Assembly: GCA_946221915.1 (NCBI GenBank)
Contig: CAMIKG010000083.1
Coordinates: 1-18,345, forward strand
Reading direction: 5' to 3'
DNA from: an uncultured Erwinia sp.
Lineage (GTDB): Bacteria; Pseudomonadota; Gammaproteobacteria; Enterobacterales; Enterobacteriaceae
DNA: 18,345 nt
The notes under the pieces are model-generated. The model was not told the origin of the DNA. It searched no databases and saw only the letters and a program-made list of their open reading frames with translations. Made by a program: the position numbers and the translations under genes. Positions 1-7,331 of the stretch are shown piece after piece. Numbering within the stretch: position 1 is the first letter of the stretch; each line of letters begins with the position of its first letter.

Positions 1-843
1 AATATATTTAGCATACTCTCTTTTGCGTTTTTGCAGAATAATTATGGCAGTGTACTTTATTACCCTTGATATCATCGCAAACCAGCCAAATGGAGGTGAT
101 GATTTAAAAATAAATCTGGACAAAAAAATATTCCGGATAAGATAATAAACTTTCCATTCAGGGTGGACGTTATTTACATCAACGTTGATATCATGATGAA
201 ATATCACTTCAGGAAAATAAAAAATAATATCTCCTTTAAGACAGGCCGAATAAGAAAAATAGACATCATCGAAATAGAGAAATAGTTCCGGATGTAAGCC
301 ATCAAGATTTCTGGCAATAAAGTCCTTTTCAAGGATGGCACCAACGAAGGAAAATGATGAAACTTGCTGATAATTTTCGCCAACAATAAACCGATCGCGG
401 TTAATTACATAGCGTATATCATCCCGCAAGCTGTCAGGGAAATAGATAAAGGGTAAATTCATCCTGCAAACATTACCCTCAAGATCAACTACTTTTCCGC
501 AGTAGGCGGCATATTTATATTGCATATTGACACGAAGAAAACGCGCTATGATATCGTTTACCGGATAAGCATCATCGTCATACAAAAATACCCAGTCGGT
601 ATCCACGTGTTGTGCTATATGCCTCAACCCATAACTGAATCCGCCCGCTCCCCCCGTATTGTCAGGTAAGGATAAAACCCTCACCTGAGTAAATGGGCAG
701 TTCATCAGCCATTCAGCGGTGCCATCGGTACTGCCATTGTTGACGATGACAATGAGATCAAAACCCGCAGCGATACTGGCATCCAGACATTTTTTAAGCT
801 TCGCCAGCCGATTAAAGGTGATAATTAAGGCACAGCTGTTCAT
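1..843 (-). CDS. Family 2 glycosyltransferase, galactofuranosyl/rhamnosyltransferase-like (partial, 3' end off the window)
   Basis: Reading the minus strand from an ATG at 843 gives 281 codons without a stop, continuing past base 1. The protein is a GT-A type glycosyltransferase. It begins with a hydrophobic strand and ITFNR (residues 8-12). NNGSTDGT follows at 35-42, then NTGGAGGFSYG at 62-72, which is typical of WbbL/GlfT-like enzymes, and an acidic DDDA metal/nucleotide site at 89-92. An FDDVYFSYSA segment near 195-205 matches the acceptor-side acidic motif of this group. The start overlaps the glf stop (ATGA, 4 bp), so the two are probably translationally coupled. Next to a UDP-Galp mutase gene, a galactofuranosyltransferase working at the cytoplasmic face of the inner membrane is the natural inference. 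The sugar specificity cannot be read from the sequence. The C-terminus is missing because of the window edge, not because of a mutation. Confidence 0.9.
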   Translation of the reverse strand, partial: MNSCALIITFNRLAKLKKCLDASIAAGFDLIVIVNNGSTDGTAEWLMNCPFTQVRVLSLPDNTGGAGGFSYGLRHIAQHVDTDWVFLYDDDAYPVNDIIARFLRVNMQYKYAAYCGKVVDLEGNVCRMNLPFIYFPDSLRDDIRYVINRDRFIVGENYQQVSSFSFVGAILEKDFIARNLDGLHPELFLYFDDVYFSYSACLKGDIIFYFPEVIFHHDINVDVNNVHPEWKVYYLIRNIFLSRFIFKSSPPFGWFAMISRVIKYTAIIILQKRKREYAKYI

Positions 844-1994
844 TTGACAGTGACTGTAAATACAGGCATGGCCTGATGATTATTCCGTGTCTGCATAAAT
901 ACCCTCGCAGTTTCCATAGCCTCTGCGATGGTGACATCCATATCGAGATATCGATAAGTCCCTAAACGACCAACAAAAGTAACATTCTCCTCCTGAAGCG
1001 CCAGATCGATATATTGGGCCAGTTGTTTCATTTCACCGACCAGTCTAATCGGATAATAGGGAATATCTTCAGCCTGACACTGCCGGCTATATTCTTTGTA
1101 GCAAACCGAACCTTCGTGTGACTCCCACGGGGAAAAGTATTTGTGCTCTGTGATACGCGTATAAGGAACCTTTGCATCGCAATAGTTGATAACAGCAGTT
1201 CCCTGATAATCACCATTGAAGTAAAACCTGTTAAAATCCAGCGTTCGATAAGCCAGGCGTCCGTACAGATAGTCAAAATAACCGTCGAGAGAGCCACTAT
1301 AAAAAATATGATTAAAAGGGATAGCGTAATTTTTTACGAAGGCAGTATTTAATTTAACATCAATATTACCATGATTTAAAATACTCTTAATCATCTCAGT
1401 ATAGCCTTCCCTCGGCATACCCTGAAATTTATGATCAAAATAATTATCATCATAGTTAAAACGCACAGGCAGACGTTTAAGAATTGATGCAGGTAATGCA
1501 GAAGGCTCGATCCCCCATTGTTTTAAGGTATAGCCGTAAAAGAACGCGTCATAAAGCTCTTTACCAACGAATTTTAATGCCTGTTCTTCAAATGAAACAG
1601 GATCGCTAATGCTGGTATCAGATTTACGGTAAATCAGTGCTTTCGCTTCATCAGGTGAATATGTTTCATGGAAAAATTGATTAATAGTATGCAAATTAAT
1701 AGGCAAAGAAAAAATCTGGTGCTTTGTTATTGCCTTAACACGATTAATATAAGGCATCATCTGGCAATGCCGGTTAACAAAATCCCAAACCTGTCTGTTA
1801 TCGGTATGAAAAATATGTGGTCCATAGGTATGAACCATTATACCGGTATCTTTATCACGCTCCGTATAACAGTTACCGGCTATGTGTTTTCGAAAATCAA
1901 TAACAGTAATACTATGTCCATGTTCCGCCAGTATTCTGCCAATAACAGCACCAGACAACCCTGCACCAACAATTAAAATATTTTCATGACTCAT
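840..1994 (-). CDS. glf: UDP-galactopyranose mutase
   Basis: This flavoenzyme converts UDP-galactopyranose to UDP-galactofuranose in the cytoplasm, supplying Galf for surface glycans. The protein is 384 aa from the chosen ATG, the length I recall for the Klebsiella O1/O2 enzyme. It has the N-terminal FAD dinucleotide-binding motif GAGLSGAVIGR (residues 9-19), the YGPHIFHT segment near 57-64, ASILKRLPVRFNYDDNYF in the middle, and the C-terminal FVGRLGTYRYLDMD motif. All are hallmarks of bacterial Glf. An in-frame ATG at 2039 would add 15 residues, but these have no ribosome binding site and precede the conserved start MSHENILIVGAG, so 1994 is preferred. The gene lies 56 bp after wzt and overlaps the downstream GT2 gene by 4 bp. 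Confidence 0.97.
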   Translation of the reverse strand: MSHENILIVGAGLSGAVIGRILAEHGHSITVIDFRKHIAGNCYTERDKDTGIMVHTYGPHIFHTDNRQVWDFVNRHCQMMPYINRVKAITKHQIFSLPINLHTINQFFHETYSPDEAKALIYRKSDTSISDPVSFEEQALKFVGKELYDAFFYGYTLKQWGIEPSALPASILKRLPVRFNYDDNYFDHKFQGMPREGYTEMIKSILNHGNIDVKLNTAFVKNYAIPFNHIFYSGSLDGYFDYLYGRLAYRTLDFNRFYFNGDYQGTAVINYCDAKVPYTRITEHKYFSPWESHEGSVCYKEYSRQCQAEDIPYYPIRLVGEMKQLAQYIDLALQEENVTFVGRLGTYRYLDMDVTIAEAMETARVFMQTRNNHQAMPVFTVTVK

Positions 1995-2050
1995 GATGAT
2001 ATCGCCCGTTAGGAGTGACACAAGTGATAATGAAGTCAATGGCTAAAAAA

Positions 2051-2794
2051 TTAAGACATCATGCAATCCTGGTACGCCCGGATCACTTCCTCGCTATTAC
2101 CGTTCATTCTGACGGTATGATTTTCTATCCAAATAACCCGATCACATACCTGACTTACATCTGTCATGTTATGGCTGACAAAAAGAATTGTAGTGCCTTT
2201 AGTCTTGAAAACATTGATGGTATTAATACACTTCTTTTGAAACGCAATATCCCCTACAGATAATACCTCATCGATAATTAAGATATCGGGTTCTATCTGT
2301 GATATAACAGAGAAGCCCAATTTCGCCAGCATCCCGCTGGAATAGACTCTAATCGGTTCATCAATAAATTCGCCTAACTCTGAATATTCAATAATTTTAT
2401 TAATCTTTTCTTTTATCTCTCTTTTGCGTAACCCTAACAATGTTGCATTAAGTTTAATGTTTTCTCTGCCCGTTAGCTCCGGGTGAAACCCACCGCCTAA
2501 CTCCAGCATGGATGCAACCCGGCCTTTTACTGTTACCGAGCCAGAGTCTGGTTTTAATACGCCTGCGATCAGCCCTAATGACGTACTTTTACCGGACCCA
2601 TTGCGACCTATTAATGCCACACTTTCGCCTTTTTGAATGTAAAAAGAAATATTTTCAATCGCCAGATAGCTTTTTCCTTTTAGAAGAGTCACCGCCCTGC
2701 GTGGATTTAATAGCAACTCTTTTATTCCGGTTCCAATATGATGATATAGTGGGTAGCGCTTCGTGACATGATCAAATTCAATAACATTGCTCAT
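2051..2794 (-). CDS. wzt: Polysaccharide (O-antigen) ABC transporter, ATP-binding subunit
   Basis: This is the ATPase that drives export of an undecaprenyl-linked glycan through Wzm across the inner membrane. Numbered from the GTG one codon upstream (248 aa), it shows Walker A GRNGSGKST (64-72), ABC signature YSSGM (152-156), Walker B DILIIDE (171-177) and the switch histidine in FVSHN (209). The PLYHHIGTGIKELL segment at the N-terminus is characteristic of the Wzt/KpsT group. It stops soon after the nucleotide-binding fold, so the C-terminal glycan-binding domain of O8/O9a-type Wzt is absent, as in galactan-type Klebsiella transporters. The start is either ATG at 2794 (TGATG junction with wzm) or GTG at 2797 (GTGA overlap). 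Either way it is coupled to wzm. Confidence 0.95.
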   Translation of the reverse strand: MSNVIEFDHVTKRYPLYHHIGTGIKELLLNPRRAVTLLKGKSYLAIENISFYIQKGESVALIGRNGSGKSTSLGLIAGVLKPDSGSVTVKGRVASMLELGGGFHPELTGRENIKLNATLLGLRKREIKEKINKIIEYSELGEFIDEPIRVYSSGMLAKLGFSVISQIEPDILIIDEVLSVGDIAFQKKCINTINVFKTKGTTILFVSHNMTDVSQVCDRVIWIENHTVRMNGNSEEVIRAYQDCMMS

Positions 2795-3561
2795 CACAAA
2801 ACCTCTGCGAATCTATATTTTAACTTATTAAAAACACTCATACCAAAAATAAAAAAAACGACAGAAAAAATGTAGAAATTCATTAACACAGAGTAATTAA
2901 CATTGCCATCTATCAATAATTCTCGCCAGCATGACACCATCATCGCCAGTGGACTATAAACGATCACCCAGCGATACTTTTCCGGGATCATTTCAGCAGC
3001 ATAAAGTACGGGTGTCATATAAAACAAAAGCATTATCGCCAGCGTCACAAAACGTTCCATATCTCTGAAAAAGAGATTCAGCGTCGAACAAAAAAGTACA
3101 ACACCAAAGGTAAAAATCATTTGCGCTAAACTGATGAAAGGGATTCCCCACAGCCACTGCCACGAGGGGGATTTACCATATATTAATAAAAAAACGATGA
3201 CCACGGGTAAAGAACAAAGGAAATGGAATAGCTCCATGAGTACGTTACTGAAAGGAATGACAGAACGGGGAAAGGCAACTTTTTTAATAATTTGTGCGTT
3301 ATTTAGAAACGAAAAAGGTGAATTTATAGTCGCATTTGCAAACCATTGCCATGGGAATAATCCTGCGATAAGGAATAATGTGTAATTTGGGATCTGTATT
3401 TTCATGATTGTCTTAAAGACAAAGAAGTAGATTATTGCAAAAAGTAATGGGTTAGCAAGCGACCAAATATATCCCAAAAAGCTACTTTTATAACGCACTT
3501 TCAATTCTTTTTGCGTAATAACGATTACCAGCTCCAGCAAATATCCAGGACTAATTTTCAT
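2794..3561 (-). CDS. wzm: Polysaccharide (O-antigen) ABC transporter, permease subunit
   Basis: This is an integral inner-membrane ABC-2 family permease of 255 aa that forms the export channel with the ATPase encoded downstream. The cytoplasmic N-terminal segment KELKVRYKSSFLGYIWSLANPL (around residues 18-39) is the conserved coupling region of Wzm/KpsM proteins. It is followed by about six hydrophobic segments (roughly 38-55, 60-75, 110-130, 143-165, 172-190 and 228-245), and YMTPVLY near 181-187 is typical of the family. Its ATG overlaps the stop of the upstream glycosyltransferase (ATGA), and its TGA touches the wzt start, so the three genes form one tightly coupled unit. Length and topology fit an intact protein. 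Confidence 0.95.
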   Translation of the reverse strand: MKISPGYLLELVIVITQKELKVRYKSSFLGYIWSLANPLLFAIIYFFVFKTIMKIQIPNYTLFLIAGLFPWQWFANATINSPFSFLNNAQIIKKVAFPRSVIPFSNVLMELFHFLCSLPVVIVFLLIYGKSPSWQWLWGIPFISLAQMIFTFGVVLFCSTLNLFFRDMERFVTLAIMLLFYMTPVLYAAEMIPEKYRWVIVYSPLAMMVSCWRELLIDGNVNYSVLMNFYIFSVVFFIFGMSVFNKLKYRFAEVL

Positions 3562-4721
3562 TTTATGCCACCGACATCGTCACCTTTGCAAAGCGTTTTA
3601 TACAAAGACAGAAAACGGCTTATTATGGTTTCATCTGAGTAGTCATCTTTGACTTTCAAATACAGGTTATGGGCATAGATTGATGCCTGCTGTGGATTAG
3701 TCATAATTTCTTCAACAATAGCCGCAAGCTGTTCATCATTACCAGGATCAAGTAAATAACCTGTTTGATGATCCTCAATGATTTCCCGGCATCCTGCAAC
3801 ATTTGTCGCGACCACCACTCTTCCGCTAAACCCCGCTTCGATTAAAATCCTGGGTATTCCTTCACCATAACGGGTAGGCAGCACAACAATATCAATGTCA
3901 GAAAGTAATTTTTCAATATCATCTCGTTTGCCCAACCAATGGATATATTTCCGCTTCGTCAACAAATCAATATCGGATTCCCGATAAGCATTGCGGGAAA
4001 AAAAATCGTAAATACCCGCAATATGCAATGCAAAATCTTGTCTCTTCGCATAAACCTTGTCGAGGCCAGAGATAAGCGTATCCAGCCCTTTATCCTTGAC
4101 TAATCGCGCAGCGAAAAGCAATTCAGTCTTTTTTTTTCTGAACAGATTATCGCTGAACAGATACTTTTTAGGATCGACGCCACTGCCATGAATTAATATG
4201 GAGGGTTGCATTTCAGAGATCCCTAGAGTTGAAAACTGATGTTGGTCATCTCTGTTTTCAAACACAAAAGCACCACTTTCACTGCGCCCCGCAAAGCGAT
4301 AAAGCTGAATAACTATCTTTTTCACACATCTAAAAAATAATGATTGATTAGAAAACACCAGGCCAGTGCCTGTGATGCTTTTAATTACAGGAATCTTCAA
4401 TATTCTGCCGACAGCACCTGCGTAAATATTCGGTTTTACAGTGATAGAGTGAATAATATCAGGTTCTATTTTCTTTACTTTAGCATAAATCCTTATTAAA
4501 TAAACAATCTCTCCAACAGGATTTATACCGCTTCTTGATAATGGAATATGAAAGCATCTAATCCCCTTTTTTTCGAATACCCCTCTGATATTGTCACTAC
4601 TAAAATCCGTCACTAAACTTACCTGATAACCAGCATCGATGCTGGCCAGCGCCCTGTTCATCCAGTGTAATTGAAAATACCAGTCAGTATTCGATACATA
4701 GAGGATGCTCTTTTTCACCAT
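3558..4721 (-). CDS. Family 4 glycosyltransferase (PglA/WbpT-like), first gene of the polysaccharide operon
   Basis: This is a 387-aa GT-B fold retaining glycosyltransferase, probably acting on an undecaprenyl-linked intermediate in the cytoplasm. The N-terminal Rossmann half carries HSITVKPNIYAGAVGRILKIP and ITGTGLVF (about residues 91-123), a signature shared with PglA-like enzymes. The C-terminal half has FAARLVKDKG (203-212), which binds the nucleotide-sugar phosphate, and the EX7E motif EGIPRILIE (287-295), followed by NVAGCREII (307-315). An in-frame ATG at 4775 would add 18 poorly conserved residues. The ATG at 4721 is preceded by GAGTGAGAG at a suitable distance and starts with the usual beta strand, so it is chosen. 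It overlaps wzm by 4 bp. Donor and acceptor are unknown. Confidence 0.9.
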   Translation of the reverse strand: MVKKSILYVSNTDWYFQLHWMNRALASIDAGYQVSLVTDFSSDNIRGVFEKKGIRCFHIPLSRSGINPVGEIVYLIRIYAKVKKIEPDIIHSITVKPNIYAGAVGRILKIPVIKSITGTGLVFSNQSLFFRCVKKIVIQLYRFAGRSESGAFVFENRDDQHQFSTLGISEMQPSILIHGSGVDPKKYLFSDNLFRKKKTELLFAARLVKDKGLDTLISGLDKVYAKRQDFALHIAGIYDFFSRNAYRESDIDLLTKRKYIHWLGKRDDIEKLLSDIDIVVLPTRYGEGIPRILIEAGFSGRVVVATNVAGCREIIEDHQTGYLLDPGNDEQLAAIVEEIMTNPQQASIYAHNLYLKVKDDYSDETIISRFLSLYKTLCKGDDVGGIK

Positions 4722-4858
4722 ACGGCTCTCACTCGATTTTGAAATTAAAGTGAACCTCATCTCAAACAGAGCCACAGATTAATAAAATTATCAATCTTAT
4801 CGCGTTCTGATTAGAGCCAGTAATAAATACATCCATTTCCTCATTCATTATTTATAGT

Positions 4859-4890
4859 GCAGGCTACCGCCTGACCATTGCTTACCAGTC
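4859..4890 (-). promoter_or_regulatory. JUMPstart / ops element (RfaH recruitment) in the polysaccharide operon leader
   Basis: On the minus strand, ACTGGTAAGCAATGGTCA is followed by GGCGGTAGCCTGC (4871 down to 4859). This matches the JUMPstart consensus found before enterobacterial polysaccharide operons. The ops core GGCGGTAGC is perfect; the next base is C where the usual core reads GGCGGTAGCGTG. The element lies about 140 bp ahead of the first start codon (4721), the usual leader position. Known role: paused RNA polymerase recruits RfaH, which suppresses Rho-dependent termination in long operons. A weak promoter candidate lies just upstream (TTGATA at 4945-4940 and TAAGAT at 4924-4919, only 15 bp apart) and should not be relied on. 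Confidence 0.85.
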
Positions 4891-5361
4891 ATTTGAATAA
4901 AATCGTACAATGAGGGTAATCTTAAGCAGCTATTAAAACTATCAAAACAGCCGACACCTCATATCTATCATCGATTAGCTTTTTAAAATGTGACATGAAA
5001 GTAATTTATTTTAAATGTTTGGCATTCCTTTTAAGAATATTCCCTGGAAAGGCTTGAGGTTATTTCATCTATCTTTAACTCAATTTCACACAAAAAATTA
5101 ATATGCCGCCACCTCAATAATATCAATGGTACAACCACCATAAAATTACTATTCACCCATTCATTTCCATGAATTTACTTTTGTTATAAACCATTTATAA
5201 ACTATTCCTGGCAATCTATAAGTTATTAAATGGCATCATTTTTCTCGATTAAAGAAATAAATAATGAAAGCTCATTAATCTTTAAGAGAAGATAGATGTG
5301 ATTGTAAATCAGGAGGATTTAATAACGGAGATTGCTGGGTACGCCAGGAGAGAAAAATGAT
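4891..5361. other. AT-rich intergenic region, no intact gene seen
   Basis: About 470 bp of strongly AT-rich DNA separates the polysaccharide operon leader from the yoaG terminator. It must hold the operon promoter, but no pair of -35/-10 boxes stands out. The right end (5286-5360) contains a short plus-strand open frame, closed upstream by TAA at 5283, that reads like coding sequence (VNQEDLITEIAGYARREK). It ends in TGA directly before the hairpin and could be a gene relic. Otherwise I see nothing specific. Confidence 0.5.
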
Positions 5362-5385
5362 GAAACCAGCCTGATGGCTGGTTTC
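5362..5385 (-). terminator. Candidate terminator hairpin after yoaG
   Basis: A perfect 10-bp stem, GAAACCAGCC / GGCTGGTTTC, with a 4-base loop begins 8 bp after the yoaG stop codon. On the minus strand it is followed by ATCATTTTTCTC, an imperfect U-tract. The plus-strand side lacks a T run, so it mainly fits as the yeaR-yoaG terminator. Confidence 0.65.
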
Positions 5386-5393
5386 CCGCTTTG

Positions 5394-5726
5394 CTACCAT
5401 CCGCAGACGTTCGTCTCTTCGTCTGACTCATAGCCACGCACGATGTTAATCAGCTCTTTCACTGCATCGGCAGCAATAGCCGGGTTGTTCAGCTCGGCAA
5501 GGGAGAGCGGATCTTTATCGACTGAAACACCGTTATTGTTATTGGTTACCGTCAGTACAAAATCACTTTCTCTGCTGTCAGACATATCACTAATCAACCC
5601 GGCAACGGCCTGAGCGGCCACATCCGGCACATACAGCGCCATCGGTCTCAGAAAAACTTTCCCGGCAGTCTTGCTGTCACTGACACGGGTAAGCGATAAC
5701 GCATAACCCTGATTTTCACTGTTCAT
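5394..5726 (-). CDS. yoaG: YoaG family protein (DUF1869), apparently an internal duplication
   Basis: This is a small 110-aa cytoplasmic protein of unknown biochemical role. The second half (residues 56-110) closely matches E. coli YoaG as I remember it (60 aa): VTNNNNGVSVD, an alpha-helical PAIAADAVKELINIVRGYES stretch, and the terminal NVCGW. The first half (about 8-55) has the same layout: strand YALSLT aligned with FVLTVT, and VPDVAAQAVAGLIS aligned with NPAIAADAVKELIN. So it looks like two YoaG modules in one chain. The gene follows yeaR by 9 bp, and the yeaR stop lies inside its ribosome binding site (GAGGGA), the same order as the E. coli yeaR-yoaG operon, which is nitrate/nitrite and NO responsive. 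A terminator hairpin follows. Confidence 0.85.
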   Translation of the reverse strand: MNSENQGYALSLTRVSDSKTAGKVFLRPMALYVPDVAAQAVAGLISDMSDSRESDFVLTVTNNNNGVSVDKDPLSLAELNNPAIAADAVKELINIVRGYESDEETNVCGW

Positions 5727-5735
5727 AATAGTCCC

Positions 5736-6068
5736 TCATCCCTCGATAAGAATCTGCGGATCGACATAAAAATCAACGTTAAACAGAGTGTCGTCAGACA
5801 GCGCTTCAATTCGGTGCCATTTTTCTGCCGGGAATACACCAAATTGCCCTGCTTCGATGAGCAGCGTTTCAACAGGTTGCGGGCTGGTCTCATCGGCATA
5901 ACCGTAGTAGCGGATTGCGCCCTGCATAACGCATAAGCGTGGATAGACCCCCTGTCTTGTTCCGGCATCAAGATGTCGTTTCCAGATAGAGGCTGGCGCG
6001 GTCTCTTTCGTCCAGAATGGGGTGGTGCGGGTATGCACATAATTGGCGGGTATGACGATTCTTTCCAT
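5736..6068 (-). CDS. yeaR: YeaR-like DUF1971 cupin protein
   Basis: This is a 110-aa single-domain cupin. NYVHTRTTPFW (9-19), KRHLDAGTRQGVYPRLCVMQG (30-50), GYADE (56-60) and IEAGQFGVFPAEKWHRIEAL (71-90) match E. coli YeaR nearly residue for residue as I recall it. The domain is also found at the N-terminus of some TehB-like tellurite resistance proteins. E. coli yeaR is induced by nitrate, nitrite and NO, and its function is not established. The ATG at 6068 is chosen because GAGG lies 6 bases upstream and the protein start then aligns with YeaR. The upstream in-frame ATG at 6101 would add 11 unsupported residues. The C-terminus ends about 10 residues earlier than in E. coli. It is co-transcribed with yoaG. 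Confidence 0.92.
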   Translation of the reverse strand: MERIVIPANYVHTRTTPFWTKETAPASIWKRHLDAGTRQGVYPRLCVMQGAIRYYGYADETSPQPVETLLIEAGQFGVFPAEKWHRIEALSDDTLFNVDFYVDPQILIEG

Positions 6069-6133
6069 AGTTAACCTCATGTTTTGACGGCCATTGGACA
6101 CAGCCGGAAGGGAAACACCATAAGTTGTATATG

Positions 6134-6161
6134 GTATCTATCTTTTAAAAAATATGGATAC
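6134..6161 (-). promoter_or_regulatory. Imperfect dyad upstream of yeaR (candidate operator)
   Basis: GTATCTATC and ATATGGATAC form an imperfect 28-bp inverted repeat (11 of 14 positions pair) about 65 bp upstream of the yeaR start, in an AT-rich stretch where the promoter should lie. The arms do not fit the NsrR consensus or NarL heptamers well, so the binding protein is unknown. It is reported because it is the only symmetrical element ahead of this operon. Confidence 0.3.
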
Positions 6162-6318
6162 TTTTTACTGAAAATATTTAACAAAATGTGGTGATATGTC
6201 ATGGAAACGTTGCATAACAAGGTTTTTCAACGCACAGCCCTTCACTATTCGGCACCGTAAAATCCTACCGGGATCTCATTTCTGACAATCACCACCGCCA
6301 TTCAGAGCGACATCAATT

Positions 6319-6330
6319 GTAATCGATTAC
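6319..6330 (+). promoter_or_regulatory. LacI-type operator O1 of the exported isomerase gene
   Basis: The perfect palindrome GTAATCGATTAC has a central CG step, the usual form of a LacI-family site. It is the distal member of a pair ahead of the gene at 6400. The identical 12-mer occurs at 6350, 12192 and 12223. Confidence 0.85.
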
Positions 6331-6349
6331 TTTCTGCGGCAAGGTAAAA

Positions 6350-6361
6350 GTAATCGATTAC
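6350..6361 (+). promoter_or_regulatory. LacI-type operator O2 of the exported isomerase gene
   Basis: This is a second perfect GTAATCGATTAC, 31 bp (about three helical turns) from the first and ending 38 bp before the start codon at 6400. It is flanked by AAA and TTT, giving AAAGTAATCGATTACTTT. The likely ligand is the LacI protein encoded at 7504-8484. The same-face spacing suggests cooperative binding. Confidence 0.85.
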
Positions 6362-6399
6362 TTTTATCGTCATAACGCAAAATAAACTTGGAGATCAGG

Positions 6400-7245
6400 A
6401 TGCTACAAAAACTACTGCCCGCTTCCTTACTGGCGGCCTCACTGCTGCTGTCCGGTATTGCCGGCTGCGCCACCGCCGCCAAACCAGCGGACACAAACAT
6501 CGCGCTGCAAAACTACACCCTGCGTAATGTCGGCACGCTGGAGCAGCAGTTTGCCATGGCACATGATGCAGGTTTCAAGGCGGTGGAGATCGTCAGCGAT
6601 CAGGGTGTCGGCGCCAAAGAAATGAAGGCGCTGCTGAAGAAATATCAGCTGCAGGTGACCTCGGATCACGTACAGCTGGCTGATTTAGAAGCCGATGCGG
6701 ATAAGATCGTCGCCTTCAATAAAGCGATCAATAATCACACCCTGGTGGTGCCGTGGCTGAACGCCGACGAGCGTCCGGACAGCGCCGCAGGCTGGCAGCA
6801 GTTTGGTCAGCGGCTGGATAAACTGGGCGCTGCGCTGAAAAAACAGGGCATGACGCTGGCCTATCACAATCATAACTTTGAGATGAAAAAGTACGACGGC
6901 AAAACGGCGCTGGAGATGATTCTCGACAGCTCAGACCCGCAAAACCTGCAGGTTGAACTGGACGTTGCCTGGGTGTCGCGCGGCGGTCAGGACCCGGTAC
7001 GTTTCCTGCAGAAATATTCGGGTCGTATTTTCGCTATCCACGCCAAAGATAACGCCTCAATTGGTATACGTGACGATGAGATGAACTTTGCGCCAACCGG
7101 TAGTGGTCTGCTGGCCTGGAACGAGATTTTACCGGCGGCAGAGAAAGCGGGTACGCGCTGGTATATCGTCGAGCATGATAAGCCGAAAGATGCGCGGGCG
7201 ATTATTACTGAAGGTCGCAGCTATCTTGAGAAGGAACTGAAATAA
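6400..7245 (+). CDS. Exported sugar isomerase/epimerase-like TIM-barrel lipoprotein
   Basis: This is a 281-aa protein of the AP-endonuclease 2 / xylose isomerase-like TIM barrel superfamily. The N-terminus (residues 1-22) is a signal sequence with a hydrophobic core and lipobox IAGC (C23), so it is predicted to be lipidated and periplasmic; plain signal-peptidase cleavage is an alternative. Active-site-like segments follow in family order: YHNHNFE (155-161), ELDVAW (186-191), FAIHAKD (211-217) and VEHD (257-260). The likely metal ligands E161, D188, H214 and E258 are inferred from the fold. The ATG at 6400 has GGAG 6 bases upstream; a TTG 12 bases earlier overlaps that site and is rejected. 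It is monocistronic and controlled by paired operators shared with the MFS operon. It probably acts on a sugar or keto-sugar in the periplasm; the substrate is unknown. Confidence 0.88.
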   Translation: MLQKLLPASLLAASLLLSGIAGCATAAKPADTNIALQNYTLRNVGTLEQQFAMAHDAGFKAVEIVSDQGVGAKEMKALLKKYQLQVTSDHVQLADLEADADKIVAFNKAINNHTLVVPWLNADERPDSAAGWQQFGQRLDKLGAALKKQGMTLAYHNHNFEMKKYDGKTALEMILDSSDPQNLQVELDVAWVSRGGQDPVRFLQKYSGRIFAIHAKDNASIGIRDDEMNFAPTGSGLLAWNEILPAAEKAGTRWYIVEHDKPKDARAIITEGRSYLEKELK

Positions 7246-7301
7246 CGTTCAGCCGGGATGGCGGAAATGGCGGCTCTGTGCCGTTTGTTCCCCCTCCCTA
7301 A

Positions 7302-7327
7302 CCCTCCCCCAATTTTATGGGGGAGGG
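7302..7327. repeat. Palindromic element preceding the 52-bp repeats
   Basis: CCCTCCCCC and GGGGGAGGG form a perfect 9-bp stem around an 8-base AT loop, 57 bp after the isomerase stop. It is a diverged form of the hairpin part of the adjoining 52-bp repeat. It may end transcription from the plus strand, though no T-tract follows. Confidence 0.75.
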
Positions 7328-7331
7328 GATC

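Noticed and set aside
5723..6040. 105-aa minus-strand frame overlapping yeaR
   Set aside because: It is an alternative frame of yeaR, which has clear cupin homology and a good ribosome binding site.
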